Shown: piece by piece, positions 35,485 to 47,548 of the stretch | Layout: each line of letters begins with the position of its first letter | How positions within the stretch are numbered: position 1 is the first letter of the stretch | NCBI GenBank assembly: GCA_007026445.1 | Contig: VDMD01000008.1 | Span: 682,001 to 746,000 of the forward strand | Reading direction: 5' to 3' | DNA: 64,000 nt | From: Schizophyllum amplum | Taxonomy: Eukaryota > Basidiomycota > Agaricomycetes > Agaricales > Schizophyllaceae | Position numbers and translations under genes: made by a program | Notes under the pieces: generated by a model | What the model was told of the DNA's origin: nothing | The model's input: the letters and a program-made list of their open reading frames with translations, nothing else | The model's database searches: none

Positions 35485-38400
35485 ATGTATCCCACGACCA
35501 GCCGCTTGGACCCCGAGCACGAGTCGAACACCCCTGTCTCCCTCCTTGGTCTGCAACACCATCATCGAACGGCGCGCAGTCGACGCGGCTCGTCAATACC
35601 CACTGCGACCTACGCGTCACCCCGATGAAGTCGCCACTGCCATCTCCCAGCGCGTCCAGCGTCTGGGCGAGTCCCATTACAGTCGCAGTCACGCGAGTGG
35701 CCACCCTACACGCTGCAGGACAACCAGCCGCGATCACAAGCCGTCCTTCCTTCCACTAGCTTCGAGGCAGATCTAGAGGAGGTCGTCCCTCGGATCAGCT
35801 CGCAAAGTCATCACACTGATACCGACAACGACCGCGATGCTTCACCAGAAGGCTCGTCCTCGCACAAGCGCGCGCGACGAGACAAGGCTCCCATACCTCT
35901 CGACCCAAGTCAGCCTCTGACGACGCGCGGCAAACCCCGTGCACGCGTCTACGTAGCCTGTCAGCAATGGTACGTCTACGTCATTCTCCCTGCTTCCTGC
36001 CACTCATCTCTATCTTGCAGTCGCAACCGTAAAATTCGGTGCGACGGTGCGAAGCCTGCTTGTCACAACTGTACCGTCAAAGGCGTTTCCGAATGCAACT
36101 ACGATCCAATCCCTCGCCGTCGCGGTCCTGACAAAAAACCCGGCGCGCGCCAGCGCCCCGGGGCCGATGCACCGTCTCAGCCGCGACGACGAGTAGCCGC
36201 AAATGCGGATCCGTACCCGGTCTCTTCCGTACGTCGTAGCAGCGTAGGTGATCTGGACCTGCAGCCCAACCCTTCGACATCGCAAGCGGCACGCACAGAT
36301 CATCTGTATTTCGAGGAGTACGACATTCCGTCCCAGCAAGCATATTCCATACCCCAGGGATACAGCAACTTACGCGCGGACCCGACTGATCTTGCTGCTC
36401 ATCATCATGGAGCGTACCCTTACTCGCAGCAGGTAGGACTTCTGCCATCGCCACATCTGTCAAGCCTCACATTCCACCCAGAACATACATGGCTACGACT
36501 CCGCCACGCGTCCCATCTACAACTCCTTCCTCGCGCAGCCCTCCATGCAATTTTCGCGCTCGACCTGGTGGGACAGCCTTCTCTCCATGTACTCCGCCCC
36601 GGCAGCCAATTATATGCCGCAGATATCCGCTTCCCAGCGCGAATGGGCACGCAGCAGATTACCGAGGACCTTCGCTTCATGTTTCGCGTCTCCAATTACT
36701 GGTTTTCGTTTTTCCATGTTCCTACATTTTTCGGCACTTTCCATAACGCTTACGGGCGCGACAATATGCAGCCAGGATTGGTGTATGGCGCCCTGGCGAT
36801 CTCGATATTCTTCCGGAGCTCGCAGCTGGAGGGGAAGGAGATGGGAAGGGAGCGGGCTCTAAGATTCAGGTGGGTCATATTTACTACAGGTTCGATTGGC
36901 GTTTGGGTATTCATTGTCTTCTCCAGGGACATGGCGCAAGGGTACATTGACGCGGCGTTCAATACCCAGTGTGTCGACGTAGAGCTGGCGCAGGCAGCTT
37001 GGGTATGTACCGCGCTTCTCAGGCGCATATATGCTGACACAGCCCCAGCTAGCGGCATTGTTCGAGGTCTGCGCGCACCCGCTACATTCAACGCCTCGTT
37101 GTGCGTCCGCTTTACGGATTCTAGACGCCATCATCCAGAGCCTCCGCCTCACATCCATCGACTTCGACAATCCGCGCACGTCCATGTTTACGCAGAGCAG
37201 CGTCCCCCTAGTTCGATCCCCCACGAGCACGCGAGTGGGCAGACGAGTCTGGTGCACAGTGCGCGCGCAGGCCCGTGTGCCTGCTTGTCGCTGACGCTCA
37301 AGCACAACTGCACCGGACCCGATGATTATGTGCCGCCGACATGGGAGATGACGCCCGCATGGAACCCGGCGTGGTCGGATGTGGAGATCGAGCGAGAGTC
37401 ATCGCGAAGGCTGGTTTGGAGCTCGCTTTTCCTGTTTTCGGGCCATCACACGTATAATCTGTCGTATGGGAAGCCGCCGGTTGCGCTGCACATTTCGGCG
37501 CCGTCGAATGTGAGTTTCCGTCTGATCAGTGGGGGACGTAGTGGCGCTGACTACGCTCACAGTACGCCGTCTTATTCACGGGCGAGTCCTCGATCTACAC
37601 GATGCGCCCCGACCAGGCGCCGCGGGCGAAGGACACGGTGTGGGCGTTGTTCGAGCGCTCCTTCCTCCTGTGGAACGCGGCCATTCTGATGGTCATGCGC
37701 ACGCGCTCGCCGCTGACGAAGATGTCGGACGTCGAGAAGGCGCATTTTGCGATCAGCGTGAACCAGGAGGCGGATGTGATTGAGAACGCGCTGAGGGCGC
37801 ATACGTGCGATATTGAGAGGGCGTTTTTGTTCCAGAGTAGGGATTATCTGTTCAGGTAAGGTTCGCCGAGCAAAGGGATGCGCGGCTGACAGGTGGGTAG
37901 CGCGCGGATGTGCGTGGGATACGAGTATAGGCGGGTGCTGCCAGCAACTTCGTGAGTGAGGTCTGCTTTTTGAGAGAGTCGGCACTGACGATAATCGTCA
38001 GCGTATTCTACGGCACAGAGGACATGCTGAAAAAGAGTAATTCTGGACTACTCTTTTGTTTATTCGGCGAACTAACAGTTGTTTACAGTGAGCTATCGTA
38101 TAGCGATTGGACGGCAGGTCATGCAGGGGCTGCATACGGTCACGGGCAATGCGTCGAACACCCTCAATCGGCGACCGTTCTTCGTCTTCTGGTTCATGGC
38201 TCAGATCAAGTCGTGAGTGCACGCGCTCTTCGTATGTTCGTATAACTCATAATGTCTTTCAGAGCCATACGGCTGTATAAGAGCACGGACCTCTTGATGG
38301 CGCTGGAGCTTTGCAAAGCGCTGATGCCTTGTGTGGATTAGTAAGTCGATTAGACGTCTTGAGCGCAGGAAGCTTATGTCTCCTCAGCCTGTCGACGTTG

Positions 38401-38562
38401 TTCCCTTGCCCGGAGCAGCGCAATCGTTACGCGGCGCTTGTGTATGAGGTGAATGAGGCGTGCGCGGAGCATGGGCAGCCGTTGTATGAGCGCTTGGATT
38501 TTACGTCGGTCATGTCGAACCCCAATCAGTCGTCGGCGAGACTGACGACGTATGCCGAGTGA
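35485..38562 (+). CDS. Zn2Cys6 transcription factor with fungal middle homology region
   Basis: This is a classical fungal zinc-cluster activator type, likely nuclear; its target pathway is unknown. The probable start is at 35485 (MYPTTSRLDPEHES), but the frame between it and EWPPYTLQDNQPRS (35690) is unresolved. The cluster is VACQQC|RNRKIRCDGAKPACHNC...CNYD, split by an intron (35969-36020), followed by IPRRRGPDKKPGARQR. The regulatory domain shows STWWDSLLSMYSAP, ADIRFPARMGTQQITEDLRF, FHVPTFFGTFHNAY, LVYGALAISIFFRSSQLEG, QLAALFEVCAHPLHST, DTVWALFERSFLLWNAAIL, CDIERAFLFQSRDYLF, GRQVMQGLHTVTGNAS and RRPFFVFWFMAQIKS. Frame changes near 36597 (APGSQLY, one G lost) and near 37235 suggest sequence errors. 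The stop is TGA at 38560-38562. Confidence 0.8.
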
Positions 38563-38898
38563 GCCGGGAGGATTATAGGGATGTGGGATGGCGGGGACCG
38601 TGGTTGCCCTTCTCGGACAGCAGGCCACCTAGTGGGTGGTTGTATACATGACGGACTTCCACATATATATTCTTAGTGATACAGCATAGAGCAATAATGT
38701 ACCGGTACAATACATATATTCATCGCATCGGTGGTCTACTTCTCAGGTCACTGCATGATCATGATGAGCGCGCTTGATGAGCGCCTCATTCTGCCGAATT
38801 CGGAAGACACGCGGCTCTCAAAGCGCTTCGGACCCTCTTGTCTTGAGCCACCACCTTAAACACACACCTCGACCAGCACTTCTTCATTTGACACGTAC

Positions 38899-40777
38899 AT
38901 GGACGATCTCGAGTCTACCGACAGGCCATCTGGGATGCCAGGCATCGCCGACGCGGTGGCAGCGGCGACACTCAAGCGCAAGGCCTCACCCTCCTTTGAT
39001 GCCGTGCAGGACGCAGACGTGCGGACAGGCAAGCGGCGGAAGGAGGACTCACCCCAAGCAGACGATAAGCAAGCTCTGCTAGCAAGCGAGCGTCAGAACC
39101 ATTTTGTGGACGAGCTCGCGCAAGAGCTGCAGTGTGGCTGCTGCTCTGATCTGGTCATCAACCCGGTCATCGTGCTGCCCTGCCAGCATTTCTTCTGCGG
39201 CAGGTGAGTCGCGTGGCGGCTCTCTACATATACATAGCTGACCGGTGCTCTATGCGTACATAGCTGCGTCGTCCTGTGGATCAAGGTGAGTCGCTCTGTG
39301 CACTGGCCTCAGCCCGCGGGAGACTGATTCCGCTTTCCAGAACGGAGGGACCAACTGCCCGGCATGCCGCAGCGTGTCAAAGTCCGTCGCACCATTTCGC
39401 CCCATGCAGGCTGTCGTCGACACCCTCCTGCGCCTCGCCCCGGAGAAAGCTCGCGCCGAAGGCGAGCGGAAGCAGGCCGACGCGCTCTACCGAGCCGGAC
39501 AGAACCTTCGCGTGCGTCCCCTACACATTCATTCATCCTCTCCCCCGCTCACATCCCCCACAGATCCCGGTACCGCGGGAAGCGTCCCCGGAGCCCAACC
39601 TGAACCCAAGTACGGACTTTGCGCGGCCCTGCCCCCACTGCGCGCCCCACAATGTTTATGGCTGGCAATGCCCCCAGCCGATCGCGGATCCCAACATCGA
39701 GCCCGATACCGCCTGGTCGCTGGATGACGGTCTCCCGCCCGGCCACGGGCACTGCGGCAACTGGTGCGCTCTCGGCCGCTGCTGCCTCGTGTCGCGGATA
39801 TCGCGCTGACGTCCACGGTTTTCCCAGCGAGAACCTCATGGCGCTGAGTGCGCCCACGTCGAGCAAGTGCGACTTTTGTCACATTCACTTCTGCGGCATT
39901 AGCGTGCAGGGGCGGTGTGCGGCGGGGTCGCTGCTGAACCAGCAGCCGCATGGCATGCTGGATGTCGCCGATCTCATCCAGTCCTCGGATGTGTACGAGT
40001 GCTTTGAAAGCAACTATGTTGAGGTGGAGATTATGCTGGATTATCTGACTGGTATACATCTATATTCAAGTGCAAGTAGAAGAGATCGCTTACCCTCATC
40101 CCATAGCTCAGCAAATGAAGCCGCAGCAGATCTATCGCGAGATTGTGATGTATGTGCAGACGCAGCCTCGAGGGTTCCAGCCGTTGGTAGAGCAGGGACT
40201 TTTTATGGACGCCGGCGGTGCGCCGGTACCGGAGGGCAACTCGGACACACCGCGGAGAAGGTATGCCGTCTAGCTTTCACGCAAGACGAAGATCTGACGC
40301 CTAAGCAGGATATGTCGCGTTTGCGCCACCGAAATTCTGCTTTGGGGAATCCGCGACTGGTGGGTGCGCGAACGGCAGAAGGGCTTTCTGGAGGAGAACA
40401 TCCTTGCACGTAAAGACTGTCCACATGGTCATGGATGCGAGAATCAGAAGGATATGGGTGCGTCTGCGCTGAATTTCCTCTTGGACTGACATGTTTACCG
40501 TCGTTCAGCGCACGCCAGGGAATTCAACCATATCTTTGCCGACCGTCCGGAAGCACCTGCGCCAGAACCGAGCGGCTCCGCTGAGCCCAATGCTCCGAGC
40601 TCGAGTGCCGACAGGCAGGAGCCCGGGGAGCCGCCCAGGCTGCCGCCTCTTCATTTGCCCGAACCTAACCTACCGCCTGTGCGGCCTACGTTGTCCTCGG
40701 CCGCTATTGCCTTTATGCTGAACGACACGGACATCATGGAGCCGCCGCGTACTGCGGGGTCGTCTCGGTTGGTGTAG
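38899..40777 (+). CDS. CHFR-like RING-finger ubiquitin ligase
   Basis: This is a RING E3 with the cysteine-rich region of CHFR; fungal relatives act in mitotic checkpoints. It starts at 38899 (MDDLESTDRPSGMPG). RING residues are LQCGCCSDLVINPVIVLPCQ, HFFCGR, SCVVLWIK and NCPACR. The Cys-rich part has CPHCAPHNVYGWQCPQP, HGHCGNC across an intron (39764-39827), KCDFCHIHFCGI, QGRCAAGS, ICRVCATEILLWGIRDWWVR and RKDCPHGHGCENQKDMAHAR with EFNHIF. The FHA domain of animal CHFR is missing. Apparent frame changes are all explained by introns, so the gene looks intact. The stop is TAG at 40775-40777. Confidence 0.85.
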
Positions 40778-41435
40778 ACGAGCATCGATTGATTGCTTCG
40801 CGTCCGATGGGTAATTGCTGAGACTCGGGGCGTGCAGCAAGTCTGTGAAGGTGGAAGAACGATATTGGTATCGGAGGAGAGGGCCTGTTCAGTAGCACTG
40901 GCAGGGAAAGTTTCGGTTTTCAGAACGGATGAAAGTCATTTCGGATTCCATTTCATGTATCGCTATCATCGAGTGCAGTACCTTCACGATTTTTCCCGTC
41001 ATTAACACTTACGAATGTTGCTCCCATTATACGTTCCGCACCGTCTACTTACTGTAGCTATCATCACATCGGCTGTTCTCTATATCTCCTGGAGTGTCAT
41101 TAATTCAGAGCAGCCTTGTCTCGCAGTAGGGGATGAATCGCCCTTAGCCCTCATCAGTCCTAGCAAGGAGGGATGCTCGGAAGCTGCTTGTAAATTGAAC
41201 ATCGTAACGTAGCTATTGCGGATGGGCTAAGAGCAGCTCGTGCGGTGAACTTGCAAGTTCAACATGAGATAGTTCATATTGCACGTGATCCTGCACATCC
41301 CCGTCTGGCGATCTCTTTGTGGCGCACACGCCTTCGACTGTCCTGCCATCACTCGCGATACTACTAGGCGTCGCTGCCCGGACCTCTACTGTTACTTGCA
41401 GAAAGGCTTCTTGTAGGGACGCTCGCTCTACAGAC
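40778..41435. other. Intergenic, nothing recognised
   Basis: This is the 3' UTR of the RING gene plus the promoter of Pml1. Open frames are short and unlike known proteins. Confidence 0.5.
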
Positions 41436-42523
41436 ATGCCCCGCTCCCGCTCCCCACCACCACGTAGGCGCGACAGAGACGATCGCGAGTATTCACGACG
41501 AGATGACCGCGGCTACTCGCGCGGAGGCGACCGCGGACACCCTCGCAGAAGCGACCGAGATGATGAGGACTCGAAGTACGGACCGCGACGCGAATACGGA
41601 GAGAAAGACCGCGAACGGGAGCGGGAGCGCGACAGAGACCGGTACGAGCGACGGCGGGACGACGACCGGCGGAGAGACGGTGATGGAAGGGGAGCCGAGG
41701 GGGAGAGGCGAGACAGTAGGCGAGGGTCAGAGAGACGTTCAGCCTCTCCCCGCCGCGACGGCTCGCAGTCAGCGCCGCCGGAGGACAAGGGGAAGCCCAA
41801 CTACAAGCCGTCTGGACTGCTCGCAGCAGAGACGAACACGGTCAAGACGGTGGACGGGAACAGCACGCTGCTAAAATACAACGAGCCGCCTGAGGCTCGC
41901 AAACCTGTGCAGGGCTGGCGGCTCTACGTCTTCAAGGGCGCAGAGCAAGTCGGTGCGTGCAATTTCTGCGTGAGGGAGTGTTTTGCTGACTTTCCTCCTT
42001 GCGCTTCCCCTCACTCCCTTCGCACGCTGTTGCCTTGTCCTGCACCATATAGAGCTCTTGCACGTCAATCGTCAGAGCGCCTACCTCATTGGACGCGACC
42101 GCCTCGTCGCGGACATCTACATCGAACATCCATCTTGCTCAAAACAGCATGCCGTCATTCAATGTACGCCCCCCTCGCGTTATTTCGATTCTGTATACGT
42201 ACTCATTATATCCAAGATCGTCACATCAAGGAGAAGAACGAATTCGGCGAAGTCAAGGGGGTGGTCAAGTCCGTCTGTCCTCCAGCCTTCCCCGCCTCCC
42301 ACTAATCCCCCTTCGCAGGCCGTTCATCATCGACCTCGAGTCTACTAATGGCACTCAGGTGAACGACGAGCGTATACCGGAGTCCCGGTACTACGAGCTC
42401 AAGCTAAACGACGGTGCGTCAGGGATATGTGCTGTGTTGCGTGATGTGCTGACACCGGCTGAAGTGATTAAGTTCGGGACATCCGCACGGGAATATGTGC
42501 TGCTGCACGACGATGTGTCGTGA
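41436..42523 (+). CDS. PML1: RES-complex splicing subunit Pml1/SNIP1 (FHA)
   Basis: Pml1 belongs to the retention-and-splicing complex, which keeps unspliced pre-mRNA in the nucleus. It starts at 41436 (MPRSRSPPPRRRDRDDREYS). About 130 residues are Arg/Asp/Ser-rich, then KPNYKPSGLLAAETNTVK and LLKYNEPPEARKP. The FHA domain follows across several short introns: WRLYVFKGAEQVE, LIGRDRLVADIYIEHPSCSK, QHAVIQYRHIKE, FIIDLESTNGTQVNDERI and KFGTSAREYVLLHDDVS. GR, SxxH-type SKQH and NGT are the usual phosphothreonine-binding positions. It ends at TGA 42521-42523 and reads intact. Confidence 0.9.
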
Positions 42524-43300
42524 CCAGGCGCACTCTGATCATCGTACCGATGTACATCGTCCACGACTAGCTCAGGCTGTGTGATGTTGATATTGCGACC
42601 TACGCGTGTATCTACATAGGCTTCGCGTGTAGGGATCGACGATTGAACATATCAAGTATAGCCCTCGTGGCCATGATGCTCCCAGGCTTGCTTTGTGCGG
42701 CACAAACCACGACTTGTTACATGATTGCATTGTTAACCTACATATGCCCCCTCAGGCAAGACGGGCGACTACCTACGCGCGTACGGCCAGCAACACTCGA
42801 ATCACGAGCGCTGAACGCCCAACCTGCTAACATTCTACCATTCTTGTCTTACGTGCCTCAAATCACGCAGGAGCGGTGCAGGAGCGAATGAAGGTCAGTG
42901 CGTGCGCGTCAGTGCATCAAGTATGCTGTCTGGACCCCGAACATACTTCGGACGTCCAATCGGTGTCTGCGCGCGGCGCCACCCTGCCACGTTTCCTAAT
43001 CATCGCATATCCATATGGTTCTACTAGCATCATCATAGGGTCTCCTTTGCAACTACGGCCAGAATGTCAAAGCAAGGCCCCAAAGCCGAGCTGTCCAGAA
43101 GCGGTCACAAAGGGGCTGGTGATAATAAGACGATGGTCCATGCGCACCGTGACTCGATGGTGCTGTAGCCTTTTGTTCGAAAGAGGCGTGGCACAGGTCT
43201 ACGCACAGATATAAGGGCTCATGCTTCTATCCAAGTTATCATCCCCTTGTCCTCTTGTCTTCCGTCCATCTAGCGCATCTAATCGTCTGTTGTACTCGCT
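42524..43300. other. Intergenic, nothing recognised
   Basis: About 780 bp between two + strand genes. I see no conserved reading frame, repeat or RNA gene. Confidence 0.5.
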
Positions 43301-44688
43301 ATGCCTATCGCTGTGGTCCACGGGGACAACTTCTACTACAAGGCGCCCGCAAAGGGCAAAACGCTCGCGGCGCCGGCAGCCTCGCCGTCCTCGCTCTCCT
43401 CATTCCGGTCTTCGCGGTCATCCTTTTCGTCGCGCGGCGCGCGCATGAACGACGATGACAGCGACGCGAGCGATGAAGACTCGGACTGCGACGTTCGCCC
43501 GCTCACGTTCGAGCAGGCGAACCCGTCGCCTTCGCCCGAGGCCGATGTCGAGTACGTGATCTCTGAAATCGACGGGTGCGCATACCCCAAGGGATCCTGG
43601 TGAGTCGGGCGCGCGCCGAGGGCATGATTGTATACTGACACGTGTTTAGCCCCGAGGACGAAGTGGACCAGCTGGAGGAGGCTGTCCACGAAGCCGGGGA
43701 GGACGACCAGATGGAAGTGGACGTCGACCCGGTGGAGCATGAGGTCGACCCGGTGGAGGATGAGGTCGACCAGCTGCTCGCGGAAGAGGTCGACCAGCTC
43801 GAGGAAGAGAGGGAATGCCGTCCCTTCGTCCGAGCGCGCAGTTCGCCTGGCGCATATCGCACGCCGCCTCCGTATCGTCCTTCACCCACCCCTGAGGTCC
43901 CATACCTTCCGCCACCTGTCACGGATACCCCATACCGCCCGCCTCCCCGCACGTATCCCTCCTACCTCATCAAGACACCCGACTACGTGGAAGCACGCCG
44001 CCGCCTCGCGCGCGTCCCCATCGCGCCGGAGCCGGACACCGACGAGGAGTACGACGGAGACTGCGACGACGGCGACGTCTACACTCCTGAGCAGGACGTG
44101 TACATGGACGACGCGCCCAGCAGCAAGCCCGTGAAATCCCCTCGCAAGCCACCTCCGCCGCGCCGCAGTCGCAAAGCCGCGAGCCCCGCTCGCAATACCT
44201 CGTCGGGTGGCAGTCGCAAGCGCAAGGCACGCAGTCCATCCCCAGCACCGACCGGACCGCCTCAGAAGCGCAAGCGCCAGAATGCGGCGTCGCGCAACAG
44301 GCAGGTCGACGAGGAGACGTGGAAGCGCGCCAAGCAAGTCAAGCGCAAGGACGACCTTTGGCAGTGTACCATCTGCAAGAAGCGGATGGTCCGGCGGCCA
44401 GACTTCCTCCGGCACGTCGACACGCACTACATCAAGCTGTGGGCCTGCCTCGGCGTTCCCGTGAAAAACCGCGAAGACTTTGAGGTCCCGGAGGAGTTCG
44501 AGGAGTATGGTCCCAGCAACAACCGGCGCGTGGGCGGATGCTTCCAGATCTGCAGCCGAAGGGACGCGATGCTGCGGCACCTCAACCATGGCCGGGAGTT
44601 GAAGAAACCGATTGAGAGGTGTTATGGCTCACCTTACATGCTTGAGAAGAAAGAGCGTGAGGCGTGGCTGCCTTTCATTGAGGACTGA
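43301..44688 (+). CDS. C2H2 zinc-finger protein, unknown target
   Basis: This is a likely nuclear protein with one clear C2H2 finger near the C-terminus (WQCTICKKRMVRRPDFLRHV, then DTHY). It starts at 43301 (MPIAVVHGDNFYYKAPAKGK). An intron at about 43601-43650 joins YPKGSC to PEDEVDQLEE. The middle has acidic repeats built on VDPVEHE and VDQLEEE, then Pro-rich PYRPPPRTYPSYL and basic linkers with several Lys/Arg clusters (KRKRQNAASRNRQ). A second Cys/His-like part is CFQICSRRDAMLRHLNHGRE. It ends at TGA 44686-44688 with no frame break. Confidence 0.75.
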
Positions 44689-44855
44689 GAGGACTGACAT
44701 GATCTTCACTATCATCTGTATCATAGTAGTCAGCGTATCCGAACCTTCTTCGACTTACCTCTCTTGCCTTGTTATTGTAATCATTCATACTAATGTTCGG
44801 ACAGCAGTGGACGCGCAACGCAGTGTAGAATAGAATGATAGAACCACAGAATCGA

Positions 44856-45450
44856 CTACTTTCTCTTCTTCGGCTTCAAGCTGTTCTTCAATCGCCGCGA
44901 ACGGATGCGCTTGCCATTCTGCACCTTTGGGCCCCACCTGTAGGGGTGTCAGTGGGCGTCAAGGGTGGTATGGAACGCCGCAGACGCACCCGCGGACCGT
45001 CTTCTTGGGCTTTGGGTCGTACGCAATCTCGGAGAGGGACATGCCCTGACGGTACTTCTCCATGCACCACAGCACGTAGCTAACATTGGACGTCAGATTG
45101 ATTCTCTCGGCTGTATCTGCAACGCACCGTCTGTCCTTGATGGCCAAGCCGGCCTTCTTCAAGTCCTTGCCCGACAGTTCCCAGAACTTGTCCCACTCCT
45201 CAGTCTCGACCTTCTTCTCCGCGCCGCGCCCAATGCCCTTCAGGAAGCTTTCCGGGGTGTTCATGTTCGCTAGAAGCTGTCAGTTGGTGGTTGCTGGGAA
45301 CGAGTACTGAGACGCACGCGTGGGGGGAGGAATTGTGGGCCGGTCTGCGGTGAAGGTGACCACAGTGCGCGCGGGCAGCGTCTGCGCCACCGAGCTGAAG
45401 GCGCTCAGGCGCAGCTGGCGGCACGAACGGAGACCAGCGAGCAGAGACAT
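44856..45450 (-). CDS. FYV4: Mitochondrial small-subunit ribosomal protein mS41 (IGR motif)
   Basis: This is a mitochondrial ribosome protein of the Fyv4/IGR family. It starts at 45450 with a presequence-like MSLLAGLRSCRQLRLSAFSS. Motifs: PESFLKGIGRGAEKKVE, WDKFWELSGKDLKKAGLAIK, DRR|YVLWCMEKYRQG, PKPKKTVRGWGPKVQNGKRI and the basic tail LKNSLKPKKRK, with stop TAG at 44856-44858. At least three short introns are spliced. It is convergent with the C2H2 gene (167 bp apart) and divergent from the F-box gene. Confidence 0.88.
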
Positions 45451-45656
45451 AACGAAAGTAAAAGTTGTGCACTGAGCGCTCTGTCAACCCGGGCCGGATA
45501 TTTCGACGGGCAATCGCAATGCCGCGTACCTCTTAGGTTGCTCTCCAGTTACCTTGGAGTCTCGACCAGCTAGCACTGACTACACTGCCAGGTACGTCTC
45601 GAGCTCTATGCTAAGTACGAAGGTTAACAATCTCGAAGGGCTCGACGTCAAACCTC

Positions 45657-47235
45657 ATGAGAGGACAGATGCCGCTCCCCGACGTGGAGGCGCTTCTCGA
45701 GAAAGCGCGCGGCGTTGCGAACCTTGAGAGGCATCGCTCTGGATACGTACCGACACAGCAAGATAACACATCCTCTCCGAGCAAGCACATACTCTTGACG
45801 ACCTGGACAGGCGGCTCACGTCCGAGATCGCCAGGCTGACCGAGCTGCGCGCTCGTGTACGAACACAAGACAGTCTCCGTCGCTCATTACTCTGCCCCCT
45901 CGCCGCCTCCCCTCGGAGATTTGGTCAGAGATATTTCTGCAGGCTCTTCCGGTCAAATGGGAGCACAGGTACGCTGGCATGCGACCGCTCGCTCTAGCAC
46001 AGGTCTGCTATGCATGGCGTACCATCGCCCTGCAGACGCCGCGTCTCTGGACCAACCTCCGTATCTGCGTACATGGCGATCTCAGGGCGCCCGTACTCAA
46101 CCCAGCTGCCATCTACGAAGAACTCAAGAAGACTGCGCAAGCACCGTTGCACCTCACACTCAGCATGCGCTCCGATCCGGTGTCTTTCATCGAGGATGAC
46201 AGGCTCTGGGTGCACGACAACGGCCCCGAAATCTGGAACATACTGTGTGCAGAGGCCGACCGATGGGAAACCATTGTGCTCAACGACTATCCCTCGGAGG
46301 CCTTTGCTATGTATGTCGGCCTAGAATTTCCCGCTCTTCGTCGTATCGGTTGGCGGACGAAGGACATCGACAATCCTCTCACTGAATACGAGATCCCATC
46401 ACCCTTCTTCGTCAACGCGCCGAACTTAGACTTCCTTCATATCGAATATCAGGTTCCACCTATTCGTTTACTCCCGCCGCCATCCTGGTCCCTCGCCAAA
46501 CTGCGCATTATCAGTGGAGACCAGGGGATAGAAGAAGATAAGCCTCCAATCGCGCCTTGCATTCCGTTCATATTGGCTTGCAGTGCCACGCTACGAACAT
46601 GCCACGTCTGGTCCGAGATGTTTGGCTCTTTTGCAGAAGATAAAACGCCTGTACCCTTCCCCGTACTCGAGGAACTTCACCTCGACTGGGCAGCCATTCA
46701 CTTCTGCCGGTTGATCTCGGCGCCCAATATACAGGTCGTCCGGTTAGCAAAGCTCGCGCTAGACGACTGGTCTCAACCTGGCGACGAGTTCGCCGCCTTC
46801 GAATAAATGCTGGACAACTCTGACAACTGCCAATTTCTCCGCGAGCTCGCGTTTTCCGACATCGAATACAGCTCACAGCGCATCACGCGGCGTTTGCGGC
46901 AGCTACCGTCCATCGAGAAACTCTCAATCACTGAGAACATATTCAGTTCCGGGGACCCACCTGTGTGGCTCAGTCTCATCCTTGCGCTGACGCGCGACGG
47001 AACGCGCGCCTCGGACGATTTTCTTCCCAGGCTGGACGACTTGGAGCTCGATTATAGGTTCTTGGTAACTACAGTCATAAGGGCGGACGATGTAGTGCGG
47101 AGGATGGTGGATTCCAGGCTGTGTCCTCGTGAGCGAGACGGCAAGCCGCTGGTGTGTTTTAGAAAATTTTCCTGTCAACGCGACAGGATCTCTCTACGCC
47201 CATGGAGAGGGAATTCACCAATTGATTGTCGTTAA
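45657..47235 (+). pseudogene. F-box/LRR-type gene copy 1, broken
   Basis: This is a relative of the intact F-box protein at 56697-58283. The N-terminal coiled segment reads LLEKARGVANLERHRSGYVP, then HTLDDLDRRLTSEIARLTEL in another frame. The F-box core is LRRLPSEIWSEIFLQALP in a third frame (break near 45890-45905), continuing to QVCYAWRTIALQTPRLWTNL. Leucine-rich sequence runs to DEFAAFE, where an in-frame TAA (46804-46806) interrupts. The same frame continues with MLDNSDNCQFLREL and LRQLPSIEKLSITEN. The TAA sits inside sequence that aligns on both sides with the intact copy, so a substitution is needed. Probably a true pseudogene, although the frame changes could be sequence errors. Confidence 0.65.
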
Positions 47236-47548
47236 ATAAGCTATTTAAAAAAAAGGGGGGACTTCTACCCATCGCCGGTACCCATCACTGGTGATCCAGC
47301 TCTTGTGCATGGTGTACGTCTACTTGACGTATACTCTAGTTCAACCATCCGGAGCACGGGGAAGGCATGTGACTCGGCATCTGCCGAGTACGGCATTCGA
47401 CACGTTCTTCATAGCCCAAGCCTACCACCGTCTCTATCAGACTGGTCACTGAAGGCACACGCAACGAGGTATTCCATATGATCTTGCTCCAGTTTAAGTC
47501 CTCATCTCATTATGTCAGCGTCTCCGCTTCAATTGCTGGATCCAGCCC

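Noticed and set aside
39764..39827. Apparent frameshift in the CHFR-like gene
   Set aside because: It is a normal GT-AG intron (GTGCGC...TTCCCAG); splicing gives GNCENLMAL in frame.
41015..41212. Hydrophobic 65-codon + strand frame
   Set aside because: A single hydrophobic stretch only; no conservation cue, and located in an intergenic region.
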